Origin: Allacma fusca | Taxonomy: Eukaryota > Arthropoda > Collembola > Symphypleona > Sminthuridae | Length of the DNA stretch: 64,000 bases | Assembly (NCBI GenBank): GCA_947179485.1 | Contig: OX359249.1 | Coordinates: 11,098,001 to 11,162,000 of the forward strand | Direction: 5' to 3' | Part shown: positions 15,000 through 29,977 of the stretch, one piece after another | Numbering within the stretch: the first letter of the stretch is position 1 | Layout of the letters: each line of letters starts with the position of its first letter | Position numbers and translations under genes: made by a program | The notes under the pieces: generated by a model | Databases searched by the model: none | Told to the model about the DNA's origin: nothing | Seen by the model: the letters and a program-made list of their open reading frames with translations, nothing else

Positions 15000-16518
15000 T
15001 AATCAAGAAATAAATCATGCATCTTGTTCCCTTTTCACTAGATATATTTTTCTGCGCAAATAGACACGTACATAGAGTCCCCTAGACATAGAGACACACA
15101 CATACCACAAGATTTCTTTTATTTTCCACCACGTGCTTTCCCCTCAAAACTGCACATCAAAGAATCAATTTATTGATCAGTCCTTTGAGAACATAGATGC
15201 TACGAGATACTCTGTGTGCACTCCTCTCAGTACATTCAGCACACAAAAAAAAAAGAAGAAGAAAAAAACTCTAGGATTTTTGCAACCCTCGCGAAAAAAA
15301 AACATGAAATATAAAATGTCAAAGGGAAATTTTTCTCTTTTGTTATTGACATCAAGTGACAAATCTCAAATACTTCCTCTCCCCTACACACCACACACCT
15401 GACTCTGACTTACAATAGGAATGACAAAATACTTGCTTTGTAAAACGGCTCTTTGAACATGTCAATAGAACAAGTACGGATCCACAGCCTAACTGGTTTC
15501 CAACCTTAAATCTCCAATCAATCATTAAAAGTCTTTAGAAATTTATACTTGTACTTCCCGTTAAAATACTACCATTTAAGTATACAGTACACTCATATCC
15601 TCAAGCAATCAAATATTACAATTATTAGTAGATATTTACAAATACATGTCATAATTATTACGAGCTGTGCAGGAACACTCTTACTCTTTTCAAGTCCTTC
15701 CCAATCCCCTACACACTACATACTTATATATCTAGTAAGTACTTGATGTATGAGATGAGATGTTGTGTATGAGTCATGAGAGACAAATAAAATATTATGC
15801 CATGAATGTCAAGTGAATGAGCCATAATACTCAACTCATAATTATTCACTATTCAATAATTATTCATTAAAAAATATAATAGTTAAAAATGCCAATACTT
15901 ACCATACTAAATTGATGACAAACATTCTGTTCAACTCAAAATACTTCATTGATATTGGCCCTTCAAAATGAGCATGAGTTGTCCCAAGTCTCTCCCAACA
16001 ATAGTAACAATGTCCGTTCAATTACAACAAGAAAAAAAATGAAACTTTCTTCTGTAATAATTAATTATTATCATTAACGTCAGTAAAGAAACTCAGAATC
16101 ACTTTTCAATTCAAACTTCACAAGTTCATGGACCGTCCTTCAATTTTTTTTTTTTTAAATCCTTATAATTTTTCACGTCCAGGGGTATTGATAAAACTGC
16201 AATTTAGCAGTAGTAATAGTAGCAGTAGCAGTAGTAGTAGCAGGAATTAAAAAAAAAGTTCCCAACTGGAATTCCGTGATACAATAATTGAGTGCTGAGA
16301 GTCTCAAGACTGGGAACAGTAGATATGTAATAACAGTATTTTTTGTATTAATGTCAAAAGAAAATGATATTTACTCCTTTCATAGAACTTTTGTATGCAG
16401 TAGCACTTGAAAACCACATAACAAACCAAACAAAGGGGTAGACAGATACACCAAATAATATACTGTACGTTTGTAAAGGCACGTTCCTAAAATGTTTCCC
16501 ACTGTCGGAGTTATAGCT

Positions 16519-16520
<2 letters not shown>

Positions 16521-16552
<32 letters not shown>
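16521..16552 (+). repeat. (AAT)n microsatellite
   Basis: About ten AAT units. Confidence 0.95.
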
Positions 16553-16553
<1 letters not shown>

Positions 16554-17309
16554 AATATTTTTAACGTCCCGTTTTTTCAGTTCGTTCAGACAAAATTAAA
16601 ATGATTCTTCCCCGATCAAAATCAACTTCCTCAATAATATGAACGAGCACAGGAGGACTTACAAATGTGTGGATGATTATAGTGTGATATTATCTCTTCC
16701 AAATAAATAATCTCTCCTGTAGGAATTTTACTCTTCAATAATTATGACTTCCACTTGAGTATCTCTGTATCTGTCAATATCTTTAATCAGTTCATGTATA
16801 CTGTGACAACAAAAATTCACCGGTAAATAACCCTCCACCTCAACGTTCATCACCACCACTACAACGACAACGACAACAAGAACAACGACAACAACACCAC
16901 CAATAATAACAACAACAATAGCAGCACCTTGCAAAAAACAAGGTACACAAGTCGAAGTTTTAAATCTGGGCTGGAAACTATCAAGTCGTCCGAGAAAAAT
17001 TAAAAAAAGAAAACAAAATAAAAATTGTTGCAATAATAATAATTACACCAGGTTGCTTTCCTTTTTTTCAAATTGATCCAAACTCACATTCTCGTGGCAG
17101 TTCTACCTTTCAACTGAAGCTCCCGCTGACAGAACGTACATGAACGAAGGATGCCATACACCCTCATCACCTCCCTCCAATGGAAAATAACATGAGTGGT
17201 CGTGTATATAGCTCAAGTAACTTTTAACTTGTATGTAATCAGTATATAAGAACTGCAACCCAATGCTCTGTGTGGTGTTCTGCTCTTTTCTGTGTATGTC
17301 TCTCTATGT

Positions 17310-17317
17310 GTCTGTGT

Positions 17318-17358
<41 letters not shown>
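17310..17358 (+). repeat. (TG)n microsatellite
   Basis: TG tract of about 49 bp, one of few in this orientation. Confidence 0.97.
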
Positions 17359-17360
<2 letters not shown>

Positions 17361-18052
17361 TATTGTATACGACAGAGGCCTATGCCTTCAAAGCCTCAAA
17401 CCATAACAAAAACTCTTTTTCCACGAACGCAAACTTATCGCAGTTCTCTTATGAGGATTAGCATTATAGGAGTAGTAATAGTTACTTTAGTGGTACCCAT
17501 ACCCAAGAAGCCCATCCACGTACTTCCCTAGACACTGCAAAAACCTCATAATACATACGTACACCCCATACATAATCATTACAGAAAACACAACGAACGG
17601 ATGGATTCCGTCTATTCTGCCTTTTTTAATACAAGACAACATAGAGACTCGACAGAGAGTCAGTCCCTTCCCGTAGAGTTAAGTTGCCTCATTTCAAATA
17701 CTTTTTAATACAAGATACGAAATCTTCCCTTTTTATTGCTATACCATCTGTTTGCGAATTCTTGAGACTACTACGACTACCACTACTCATACAACTACTG
17801 GTTACAACCGAACCATCCGTTGTCTCAAGTCAATAACATTTTCAAAAAGCAACAACCCCAAAGTAATTCAGGGTATCTGTACAGGCATGCATGGTCTTCC
17901 GGATTTTAGTACTTTCAAAATAAGAATCCTTTCTTGAAATTTTAACGACTCATATGAATGTTTCTCCTAAATTATTTAAAATAACATCCATTTTCTCCTG
18001 AAATGGATGCCTGGTCAAAAAATCATACTTACATTATATCCTACATTATTCT

Positions 18053-18119
18053 CCTTCTCTCTCTCTCTCTCTCTCACTCTCTGTATCTCTCTCTGTCTCT
18101 CTCTCTCTCTCTCTCTCAC
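18053..18119 (+). repeat. Interrupted (CT)n microsatellite
   Basis: About 67 bp of CT with TGTATC and TGTC interruptions. Confidence 0.95.
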
Positions 18120-21100
18120 AGGCAGGCACATGTATCCACTCATATCAATTGTCGGTAGAAGCAAGTCCTTACGTAACACCAACTTATTCCCATGCAGTCA
18201 ATGCCTTATATTATAACGATATACAGCAAGAGGAAGAGCCAGGTGCAAGTGGATTCCTCACGTATTTACACAATATTTTATTGCACTAATAATGCCATCT
18301 GGTATAGAGGAATCATATTACAGCGTAAATTACGGAAATTCCATATTAGCAGCCACTAAATAAAATGGTAGAAAATCCATGCATTATTATTATTAGTAGC
18401 AGCGTGGCCAGTTACATACATATTTACAACACCTATAGGTACATATATAACACACATATGTATGTACTTCCCATTCGAGAAGATTTTTTAAGATACGATT
18501 CTAATATCTTATTTACATTTAATTTTCAAGAAACTTTTCCACGGGGAATATCACTCCAATCCATTACTACAGACTCCCAGTACACAGAACATTGACAAAC
18601 AAATGGAAAATTAATGGAACTGGAAAAAACTGATAAATTAGATTGAAAGCAATTTTGTAATATCATACCAAAAATACTAAAAGAATATATAATGATAATT
18701 ATTATTATTAAAGGGAAATTTTTTATGAAAAAATCTCCTGGATTTAAATAAATCCGAGGGATTAGTCCTTTTTCCTTTTGCATATAAAGAGCTTATAATT
18801 CAGGTAGATGTGGATATACATACACTTGAACCTGCACAGCCAAGTGAATAGAGTTGTACGGAATTTCGGAGCAAAAAAAAATGAAGGAGTAGGAGAGTAG
18901 AAGTAAGTATACATTGAAGGTAGTAATCCCTAACCGACATGAAATTCCTCTTTCCAAGATAAGTTTTTAAAATCTTACTTACTACATCTATCCGTGGTTC
19001 TGGGAATAGTCTAAAGATGTATATAGTTTGACTCTACTGTATGCGGAAACCTTTCTCATGAAACTCTTACCTTTAACTTTTGAAGGAAGGGAAACTAATG
19101 GAAGCCCATACTACTAAGTCCTAGAGTTAAAGATGAAGATCATTGTATATATTTTTTTGATGTTTAGCTATTCTACTTTTTTTTTTTTACCTGTCGTGAC
19201 AACGTAACATTTCTAGCATACCCGGGAAAAGATTGGAATATAAATGACTCCCTTGCTCAAGCGAATGCTGCACGCAAGTTAACAATTATTTACTTGCTGC
19301 CAGAATTAAATATCCCACACACACATAGTATGTATTAACATACATAGCTCTATATACATATTCAGTGCTCATACATAAGTATACATACATACAGTGAGCA
19401 CTCGTGATACAAGGGACTCCCTCTTATAAGAGCATTTTCTCTACTTCAGGAGCAGAAATATTTTTTAGACATATTCTCATATTTACCTTGTTATATATAC
19501 AATCTTAATTTGTCTCCTACTACCTACGAAAAGAACTAATACAAACAGAATGCTAATATATAAGTAACAGGGAATTTGCTCCTTCGGAGAGAAGCAGCTC
19601 CCAAATAAAGAGAGGGCACTGTAACTTCCAGGTTAGGAGATTCCTTGAATACGTTTAGTCTTCCTCTAATAATACTAACAGTATGGAGTTTCCTATTTGT
19701 CTACGAACTTCCTCGGCTCCGTCTGGACACTAATTCCATACATGTTACCAAGTCCCAGGGCTACTTTAATTAACCTGTGCAAGTTAAGTCAAGCCCACTA
19801 TTCCTGTTATTCTTAAGAGTCCGTATTTTCCCTCAACACACAATCCTTCTGATAGTAAGACACGGACGTCATCATGGAAATAACATCACGCGTCCCCACA
19901 TAGAAGAACTTAACTCCTTACTGGAAAAATCCGGCTGCGTTATTGTTATTAGTTCTTGACTCCCTCCCTGTAGTTCTTCCCTTTCTAGTCAATCAAAATA
20001 ATGAGGAAATAGAGCTAACCAGTTCCATTAATTACCTACAGATAAATTCCGGAGTTCTCCAGAATAGCCTAGAATTCCTGTATTTCCCCGGAAGAAAGGA
20101 AGGGAAATAAAGGAGCTAAAATAAAAACAAATAAGAGATCACAGGAACATTACATAATTACTCTGGAGACACCATCCTGGGTGTCCCTTGGCCTTCAAAA
20201 GGAGGGGCGGGGGGGGGAAGGGGAAGATAGAAAAAGCTCTCCATCCATACCTTTGTAATAAAATCAAAACTTCCTAATAAACTGAAAGGTATGGGGGGAA
20301 AAAACGGATGGAAGAAGTAGAGTACATGGATGTACACATTAAAAAGGAAATATCACATGTCCCAAAACCAAACGAAAAAGATGAAGTGAGTTGAGGAGGA
20401 TATTTAGTATCCTCCAAGAAAAGAGCTTTACTTTGAAAAGTCATTACCGCCAGACAGAGTGCAGCCTTTATGTCGCATTAATCGATAAATTTCCTCTTTT
20501 CCTGCCCCACATCCAAACACATCCTTACTTCATACCTATACATGTAGAGTAAATATCTATACAGTGTTAAAATATCGATTACACCCACCATAACTGCTAA
20601 GTTCCAGAGGGGACTAATAATACATTAGTGCAAACACAGACACACACACATCCACATCCACAGTACAAACACATACGTCACTTAACTTACTCTGAGTGAA
20701 TGAGTGTCACTGGGAAAATTTCATAGGAGCTAATTAGTAATGGAATTCAAAAGCCTACAATTTTAGCACAAGTTAATCATGTGTATTCCAATGTGTGAGT
20801 CACTTTTAGTAGTACTCATTTTCTCAGCCAGCCAGCCAACTAGCCCGCCCCCACCAAACCCGCCTAACTAATTTGACAAGGTCTCGGTGAGGAGAGAAAG
20901 CCTCATGTGTTAAGCTCCAATTCTCTTGTAGAGTAAGAACTCAAACCCAGAAATTCCTTCCTCTCTCAGGTTCTGTATATTTTCTAGCTGACGCTGAGGT
21001 TCTCAGGAGGAGATGGCTATGGAAATTAAATGAGTGGTTTTGTCGGAAAATTACTACATGTCTGGAAAATTCCCTTGAAATTATGCATATCTATGCCTCT

Positions 21101-22275
21101 GTACATGGGCAAAATCAATTATTAATACATAGGAAGGGCATTACTGGGTGAAACTAACATACATATGCGTCAAGGGTAGGATATATAATAAAAATACTTA
21201 CAGGGTACTACCCACTTAACTGGAGGTAGGTACACATAAGTAAGTTACGTATACAAAGCCTGGGAAATCCTTAGAACATAGGAATAAATGGGGAATTTAA
21301 AAAGGGAAATTTTCGGAATGGGATTGTGTAGCCTTATGAGATTTCGACAAGGGGTAATGAAATCAACTAACAGTATACACTCATTTGTAATTACATCGAA
21401 ATACATATACATATATATAAAAATACAAAATTCATCATTAATCTTACACTCTATACACATCCCCCATACATCAAATTACAAGAAAGAGTTTCATTGGGTT
21501 TATTGTATCTGTCAGTTCCAAGACATAGTTTCTTAACTCTCCCTAACCCCCTTTTTTTTTCCTGTTCATCCGTGTACGTTGTCGATGAATGGTTGGGCTT
21601 TAAGTATAACACCCCTTCTGGAAACTTTTGATTGATTCATCGCTGCCATACTGTCATGTTCTTGGTTAGTTTTTCCCTGAACCCTGAACTATAATATTCG
21701 AAGTGTTAGGACGTGTTCACTGAAGTGAGTTGCAAATTCAAACCTTTTTTTTTCTCATCCACCATCCTCTTTTTTTTTTCTTCTTCTTCTAATAAACACG
21801 AGCATACTTGAGCTGTCATCAGGGAATGTAAAGGAATTAGGGAAAGAGATTCCACAGAGCGGGAGGAAAGTCAGGAAATAATTTCATATTCCAAATGTTA
21901 TATTGAGGAAGTTAGGGAAATCACAAAGATTCCTATTTCGTCACGTAAAACTTGTAAAAAAAAAAGTAAAAAAAACTCAAGTACATCGTACTTGAGGACC
22001 CCACTTCTTCTAATAGGCTATAGTAGTAGTAGTAGGAGTCATCATGAGTCAACTAAAAAAAACATTCGAGGGAAAAAGATTGGTCACACACAAATAAATA
22101 TTACTTTTAGCCGTAGCTTTCTGAAGGGTTTTGATTTGTGATGATCAAACATACCAAAAAAAAGTATGACAAAGTTTGTATTACTCTCCAAACTAAGCCC
22201 CACCTTTTCAATACAACAACTTATAAATGTAAGGTCTACTTCAACAAGTACCATAGATATACAAGGACCTTGTAG

Positions 22276-22310
22276 ACATACATACATACATACATACATA
22301 CATACATACA
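22276..22310 (+). repeat. (ACAT)n tetranucleotide repeat
   Basis: Nearly nine perfect ACAT units, followed by AAT repeats. Confidence 0.97.
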
Positions 22311-22610
22311 ATAATAATAATAGTAAAATTCCAGAGGGTCCGAGAACTTTGTATTATATAACAAGGCTGGGATTGTTTTACAAGCTTCTATTCTACAACT
22401 TCCAAACTTTCTTTTCCATACGGATGAAAACTGTAGTGAGAAACATATCTCGACAAGGTCTAGTCCATAGTCCATATTCAGGGTCTTATCTCCTCAGTAC
22501 ATGACTCTATATACGTGTTTCAAGTTAGTGGGAACGTGCACATCGTAATCTGCACTGCGGAATTTCCCTCAAATACAAAAACATGGGACTCCTTTGAATT
22601 TCTAAGACCT

Positions 22611-22612
<2 letters not shown>

Positions 22613-22643
<31 letters not shown>
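22613..22643 (+). repeat. (CT)n microsatellite
   Basis: CT tract of about 31 bp. Confidence 0.95.
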
Positions 22644-22645
<2 letters not shown>

Positions 22646-25600
22646 GGGCCTATAATATATACCCAATGTATTATAATATTAGGACGATGATGAAAGTGCA
22701 TCCCGTTAAACATGACATTCTCCAGCACAGGTTGAATATCAAATTTGTACTAACTCCCACACACACATACATATGCACACACACACACAGAGACAAACAC
22801 ACATACTACAACAACAACAACATGAAAAATCTTACGGAAATATTTGAACAAAATAATAGGGCACACACAATCCCAAGACACATATTATCCACACATACAA
22901 AAATACTCCCTCAATTATGTACCAGTATAGCTACATATGTATAGACAGATATACATACACTCATCCCCACTCCGAAAACACAAACGCTGGGCTGGACAAT
23001 TTGAAAAGCGTAATCCAGGATGCGTACTTATATATACTGGAGTAGATACAAGGATTTCTGATATTTTTTTCATTCCTGGAAAAATAATACGAGGAATAAA
23101 TGATATGACAGCACGAAAGGGATATAGCACTTGATATACATCCCTCCACATAATTATGTTACGCTCTCACAGTTCTATCTACTCATACAATATTATCCGG
23201 AGAGAAACTGAGTGAGTTCCTAATGTGTGGGCAGGAACCAGGAACTATTCTTCTCTCCAGCCAGACACACACAGACACACACACACACATTATTATTTGA
23301 TTTCCCACTCCTAAACTTCCAGACAAAAGATGGTAATCAACATCATCCATAATGAAGAATATAATAGTAATAATAATGAAGATAATAATAATGACTGTAT
23401 CAGTGAGTATTTTACCTCTAAAAGGAGGAATATATTTCCTTAATCAGGACTTGGTATTATTAAAATCCATCCTGTAGATACACATCCTCCATTCAATGGA
23501 ATACTTCATCCCATATAGAGATAGATAGGTGTGTAGGTATGTATATGAAGGAGCCATGTCCGACGGATGAATGAATAAGTTATGAACTCCATCACATTAC
23601 TTGAGTTACAATTCCCCCAAGAAATTACATACATTTTACACATGAGAGTAACAGAATAATGATGGATATCGAACACTCTGCAACATCAACTCTGAAATAG
23701 ATTTCTTTCAAAAACCACTGGATTAATTTGTATTCTCCAGGCATTCTCTTCGAACACTATACGAGCACGATCAATTCTCAGCCATGCAATCGACTCCACT
23801 CTCCCTGCATTTACACACACACATACATACACACACACACACACATGTACATACATTCACTACAGACACACACACACAGAGTCTCACATGTAGATACTGT
23901 ATAAGTACATACGGTAGGTACATAATGCTTTCTCTCAACATGCTGCTTTCTTTCCCTTTCATCTCTTTTTTTACACCCATAGCCATCAGTCCCAGCGACT
24001 TGATCGCACTCACACATACAACTCACTTCATCTTAACTCTTCCCACAGTTATTGCACAACTATCGATCTCTTCCCTGGCCCTTAACTGGAGAATCATGTT
24101 ATAGAACCGACCAACTTCACGTCCGTGATTAGCACGAGAAAACTGCCAACTACTCCTACTACTACACTTATGAGGGTAAACTTGAGGAACATGCATACTT
24201 ATACGTCGTTCCGTAGTCCCGCCTACCCACATTTTCATCTATGATGATTCCTAACATTACTACAAGATGCTACAGAACTGACTCCTTCAAAAATATATCC
24301 GTACGAACACAAGGATCTCTTTACTAGGTATGCATTTGACGTCAACGTGTCTAGCGTGACAAACAATCGGAATCACCCTCGTCAACTTTACGACAACACT
24401 GGCTATTAACTCAACAATCACCCTAATAAATTATTTACCTTTCGCATCTGTCGCTTTCATCTTACCGATTTTAAGGAAAATGAAACTCTCAGCCCTACAG
24501 CTCCCATGAATTAGACAGTACTATTTACATTCCATTTCCCGGTCCCATCCTCTCACATCCTTTTGTAGTGTGAGTACATAATATACATATGTACACACAA
24601 CGCACTTTCTCCTTGTAGCCGAGACAGCTTCAACTCCTTGCATAATACTATCAATTCCAAGAGAATCTACATTTCTCTCCAAACATGTCAAACACGGACC
24701 AATTCCTAGGATTCTTTCCTGACAACAAACAGTTACGTGCGATAGGGATAAATACTGTGGAAAATACTCGGAAAAATCCAAAGGATACACACACACACAA
24801 ACTATAACAAACTAATTCGAAATTAAAGAAAGCTGGATCCAAAACAAACAAATACTATAAGTCAAATTATATTATAATTAACGCTCCCAGCTTTTACATA
24901 CACAAACTCAGTACCAAATCCTCCTTGGGAATAAGTGGGATGACTCTACATATCAAACAAAATAGCTGTCAAGAGAAAGTCCCATCAAGTTGAGACCTTG
25001 TACAAGGATCCCCCCCCCTCTCCACATTTACATCCCAAACTATTACGAATACATATCACCTCCGCTTCAAGTCCGGATCCAAAACTACTGTAAAGCCAAT
25101 CCAAATGTTTAGCATTCCAGCCCACACGGTTACAAGTCATATGACTTCGGGTTCACAAAAGCCCTCCGAAGTTGGCACAACCTTCCCTGGATATATCTTT
25201 ATAGTAGATACCTATATATACCTATATATATAATTATATATAGATATAAACAGCATCCAAAAGTAATAGTATATAAGGTAAGGTGGCGATTTCCCAATTT
25301 GCGAGGAACATTCTTTGTTTTTTTTTCTTTTCAATACGGGCTGATTGCAAAAATCCCAAAGTATTTCCACTCAAGACCAATGTGCTAACACATATGTATC
25401 TACACCTACACTTACACACGTTACGTATAAGCATATGGCACAAGACCCCCCAAGCACACCCGTTCCTAAAGTGCACCCAAAATTCCTAAAAAGTGCTGGT
25501 GCACTAACCATATCTATACATCTACAGTTAAGTTTACGCTAGTACTGCGACCTTCCTAAATCAAATAGGACAGTCACTTTGGTTGGCAGCCAGAGATTTT

Positions 25601-26515
25601 AAACATATACTGCCAGCGTACACATACATAATTACATAAACACATAGATACATACATATGTGCATTTGTGTGTGCCCCATTGGACCACGTTCTATTTACG
25701 GAATAAACAACAAAGTTTTCTACAAGTGTGTGACAGAACTGAAACTTCTTATAAAGACGTTTTAGAATGACGACACATGTGTTTGTATCTCAATTGAAGA
25801 AGGTAGGATATACGATATACGATTGTATACAGAAAAGTATAGTATCATCTTGTACTTATACTTATACATATGTTGGATTGCCAACACATGCAGTAAATTT
25901 TCAATTAAAAAGCAGTCTCCAAACATAAGTTATGCTGTAAAAGCTTCTTTCTCCTTCCAACTTCCAGCAGCCTTGATGAATAGCAGGGAGCTTAAAACTA
26001 TATCCCATGTCTAAATTAAAATTGTCCCGGGCCATGTGTCCCATTTACAATATAAATGATGTAACTGCATTTAATTGGCTCAAAGAAAATTTCATTAGAA
26101 ACTTTCAAATTAACACCACAACATTGAGTCAGTGAGTTACTTGTATTGTCTGTAATGTCTGTGTACAATAGCCTGGCATTTGCATTATTACATTTTGTAT
26201 TATCTATAAAAATATATCTATATTTTACAATTCTACGTATACCTACAAATATATTCCTCTCGTGTGTGTGTGTGTGTGCCTGTGTCTGTGTGTGTCACAC
26301 TTTCTCGTCCTCCGTCCCGGGTCCCTCCGTATCCTGCCGCTCCTGGAGGAACTCTATTACTACGATTACAGACGCAGGGGAAAGTGGAAATAATGATTTT
26401 ATGCTAATGATTCCTAACGGGATGTGTATCTATATAAATAGATAAGTACATACCATATGATTCTACCTCACTACCTATACACTCCACAAATCCTCAAATA
26501 TAACATATGACATAT

Positions 26516-26516
<1 letters not shown>

Positions 26517-26567
<51 letters not shown>
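26517..26567 (+). repeat. (AC)n microsatellite
   Basis: Perfect AC tract of about 50 bp. Confidence 0.97.
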
Positions 26568-26569
<2 letters not shown>

Positions 26570-26888
26570 CCTAGGACAGTAACCACAACCTTTTAGCTCT
26601 CCAACGGGTGAACCACTCCATTAGTTATTATTATGAGGAAAACATCCAGTACGGAAGTATACCATCCCAAGACGAAGACATCTTGTTTACACAAAACAAG
26701 GGCAAAGTGCTTGAATATTATCTATAGAGTAAAACTCGGTGATTTAAAATCAATACAAGACCCCGCCGATCCATCCATACCCACAACGTACATCCCATGG
26801 ACGTAAACCGAGAGCATTTAACCAGCGGAATCCGCCCTCTAGATTACCATTAGACCCATAATCTTTGGAAACCTTATTGATTTTCAGC

Positions 26889-26890
<2 letters not shown>

Positions 26891-26922
<32 letters not shown>
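26891..26922 (+). repeat. (AC)n microsatellite
   Basis: Perfect AC tract of about 32 bp. Confidence 0.95.
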
Positions 26923-26923
<1 letters not shown>

Positions 26924-28270
26924 CCGTACCGAGCACACTGACTCCAATCACGTTTGCACACATTACATCCCCCTACTCCCTGATGATACGGCAAGAGGTT
27001 CTATATTATACTAGGATCAGGAACTCTAATATATAATTGTATAAGTATATATACGGAAGGAAGGAGACATTTCCCTCAAAATATAAAGTAGTAGAGATGG
27101 ATAGATACAAGTTACAAGTAGAGGAAGCAAACTTTAATATAATTGTCGATTATATTTTCCCCATATATAAAAAGAACTTTAATAATATAGTGTTTCATCT
27201 TCACACAAAAAATTGTATCAAGGTTTAAGGATGACGAAACTCCTATATAGAGTTTAGTAGGGAGTAGTAGTAATAAAAACCAATGTATTTTCCATTCATA
27301 TCCAATTCAAAGAGTGAGTGTCAGCAGAATCTATATGGGAAAGCAAAAAAAAATAGGATACCGTGATAGGTGGCCGTTATTGAAGACATGGCCTTTCCTT
27401 TTCCCTATCCTAGTGTTTCTCCCGTAGGTGATTCAAGTAGCAGTAATAATAGTAGTAGTAGTAGCAATAGTTGTAGTTGTAGTTGTAGTATCTGTAGTAG
27501 TGAGTATTTTTTCCTAGTGCAAAAAGTATTCATATTCACATTATATATGGAATCTGCCTTTTCAAAGTGCAAGTAAATGCTTTATCCGTCAGGGAAACAT
27601 AACTTTCCCAGGGTTGTTATCTATATTACCCTTCATATATATAAATAGATATGTACACACATAAATAGTACTCATGTATATATTTACTCACTCGCATGTC
27701 TCAAAGAACTTTTGAAGCTAACGGTGGTGAACTTACCTACTTACGGGGGTATGTACGGACGTGTGTAAGGATAGATAGAGATTGGCGGACAAAAATCTTA
27801 TTTTTATTCCCATTCTTTCTGGATCATTTCGGAGGAAAGATTGAACTTTGCCCATCCTCAGACATTGTAGATATGGTATAAAGAAACATATCTATATCTA
27901 TATATTTTTATATATCTCCTGGTATCCCAGGGTCTCCGGGAGGACGTCCGTGGCACAAGTATAATAGACTCAGGATATAGCTATACCTATAGATGTAATT
28001 CGATCATAAAAGGATCAGAAATGCATCTTAGAGTTCAATCCGCAAGTTCGCATTCTACCCGGTTCTTCCCAGTTTCCCACAATCTCCGAGATTTCCTTTC
28101 TGTATACGCACAGAGAGAGTAGTACGAGCCCCTCCTGTGAGCTTATACCAATGATGTGGGTGTATATATGGACTCTCATATAAAAAAAGGGTTCCTAAAT
28201 CCATACATTAGTACACCAGCTACATTTAATATGACACTGTTGAAATATCTTTTTTCTCATATCTACATAG

Positions 28271-28368
28271 ACATCCAAGAAGACGAAGAAGAAGTAGAAG
28301 AAGAAGAAGAAGACGAAGGCAGGAGAGAGTTTACTGTTGTACCATCCAAAGAAAAAAAAATTATATGA
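28271..28368 (+). CDS. Weak candidate terminal exon with acidic run
   Basis: A good acceptor (pyrimidine tract then CTACATAG, AG at 28269-28270) precedes a frame that reads IQEDEEEVEEEEEDEG, then about 15 mixed residues, to a TGA at 28366-28368. Acidic C-terminal tails are common in nuclear proteins, but this one is built on an imperfect GAA microsatellite and no upstream exon was found. Probably chance; recorded because the splice site is unusually good. Confidence 0.12.
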
Positions 28369-29784
28369 TGAGGCGAACAACACACAACCCATCCTCTTTA
28401 TTTTCACTTCCATATATAAAATATATAAGGTTATTCCACCAACTAATCGCTTTTATACTCACTTTCTTTTCACAAAAAAAAAACTGTAGTCCTTCCCCAT
28501 CATCCCCAGGAATAAAGGCATGGCAACCATGATCAAAGAACTACAGTAATTGCAAATGAAGCTCCGAGCTTTACTCTAAAACTCTGAAGAAGAGAGAACA
28601 TGGGAGAAATTGAAACCCATTTTCATTCCGCATCGTACACAACAGATAGTCGTCGTCATATGCAATATGATCATTGCCATTTACAATTATTATTATTAAT
28701 CCCCCGTGCACACGGTGCCTAAGCCTCACTTTTAGAGCTAATATTGGAAACCAAAGGAGGAAATTAAGGTCAGAGCGGACTACACATATTGCTCATATAT
28801 GTATGTAGCATACTCATGCCATAGTAAGAATATACATCCCCCCACAACCACCCAGTGAGAGGTGATCTTCAGAGAACAACAGTCCCTGCAGAAATCCCTA
28901 TAGCTTACGCTACAAGTAATTACATGAGATTTAGGATTTATCAAAATAATAACTGTCAAAATTGGCAAGTCAGGAAAGGAATGGTTCCTCATAATAATTA
29001 ATATTAATGGGACAGGAAAAAAAAACATTTCTGGATGGACACTCCAAGTCCATGAGGATGCTGACGTTTGTCGCAGTGACACACACACACCCCCCCACAC
29101 AAGAGGTGACGCCATGACATTGACCTACTTTACTACGGAACTACTTACAATTAATATGAGAGAAACATCCATAATGAGCGATAACTTCTAACTTCAACTT
29201 TTCCATTGGAGCTGGGACTGATTACAGCCGCAATCCATTTACTCACAATATAAAATACAGAGTCGCCTTCAAGTTTACTGGGACAGGCAGGCAGGCAGGC
29301 AGGCTCTGGTAAGAGATTAATAATTACCTATATATGATGATAGGATCGACATCCATCATCGTATCCAGTTGTTACAGAATCTTGAGCAGTAATTAATTAG
29401 GCGGTATCTACTCCTACCACTACTACTAGTAGTAATAATAATTATTACATACACTCTCCAGGAATATTACTTCTCATTGGATACCCATCCATCCACCTTC
29501 GCAAATATTACAGACCTTTTATGGTATCATGCACGACCCAGAGGGAGACCCAAGGGCAACCCAAATACTAAAAGCGGGCTCGGAGTCATAATAAGTTTCC
29601 TGTATTTAATTTTCTCATAGCGTCAAGTCTTTTCCCCTGACCATTAGAGAAAAGAAAGTGGGAGAATTACATACATATAAACATAAACCTCGTCAGTCTT
29701 GTATTCTACCTATGTAATAAGTAAATACCCTCTACACTTTCTAATTACATATTATATATTAGTATATGGTAGAGGTTTGTACAC

Positions 29785-29818
29785 AGTAGTAGTAGTAGTA
29801 GTAGTAGTAATAGTAGTG
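29785..29818 (+). repeat. (AGT)n trinucleotide repeat
   Basis: About 11 AGT units with one change. Confidence 0.93.
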
Positions 29819-29934
29819 TTGGTACCTACAACCCGTGAACTACTGAGACTTCATTCACTGGCGTCAGACTTGATGAGGAAGCTATTAATGCATTGTAACC
29901 ATTATGAGAGCCCGTAACACCACAAGTATGTTAT

Positions 29935-29943
29935 GCACACACA

Positions 29944-29977
<34 letters not shown>
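29935..29977 (+). repeat. (AC)n microsatellite
   Basis: AC tract of about 43 bp with one T interruption, followed by AAGA repeats. Confidence 0.95.

Larger units (their letters stand above)
14830..28150. other. Non-coding stretch, microsatellites only
   Basis: No supported gene. C exceeds G in the rows counted (15001-15060: 12 C, 6 G; 25021-25080: 21 C, 5 G). Low-complexity trinucleotide tracts occur at about 16205-16243, 16859-16925 and 27437-27500. The remainder is unremarkable AT-rich sequence. Confidence 0.65.

Noticed and set aside
16728-17033. Minus-strand frame with a long Val run, resembling a membrane segment
   Set aside because: The Val run is a translated AAC/CAACGA trinucleotide tract.
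25134-25147. Perfect 14-bp palindrome AAGTCATATGACTT
   Set aside because: About four such palindromes are expected by chance in 64 kb; no repeat or gene context.
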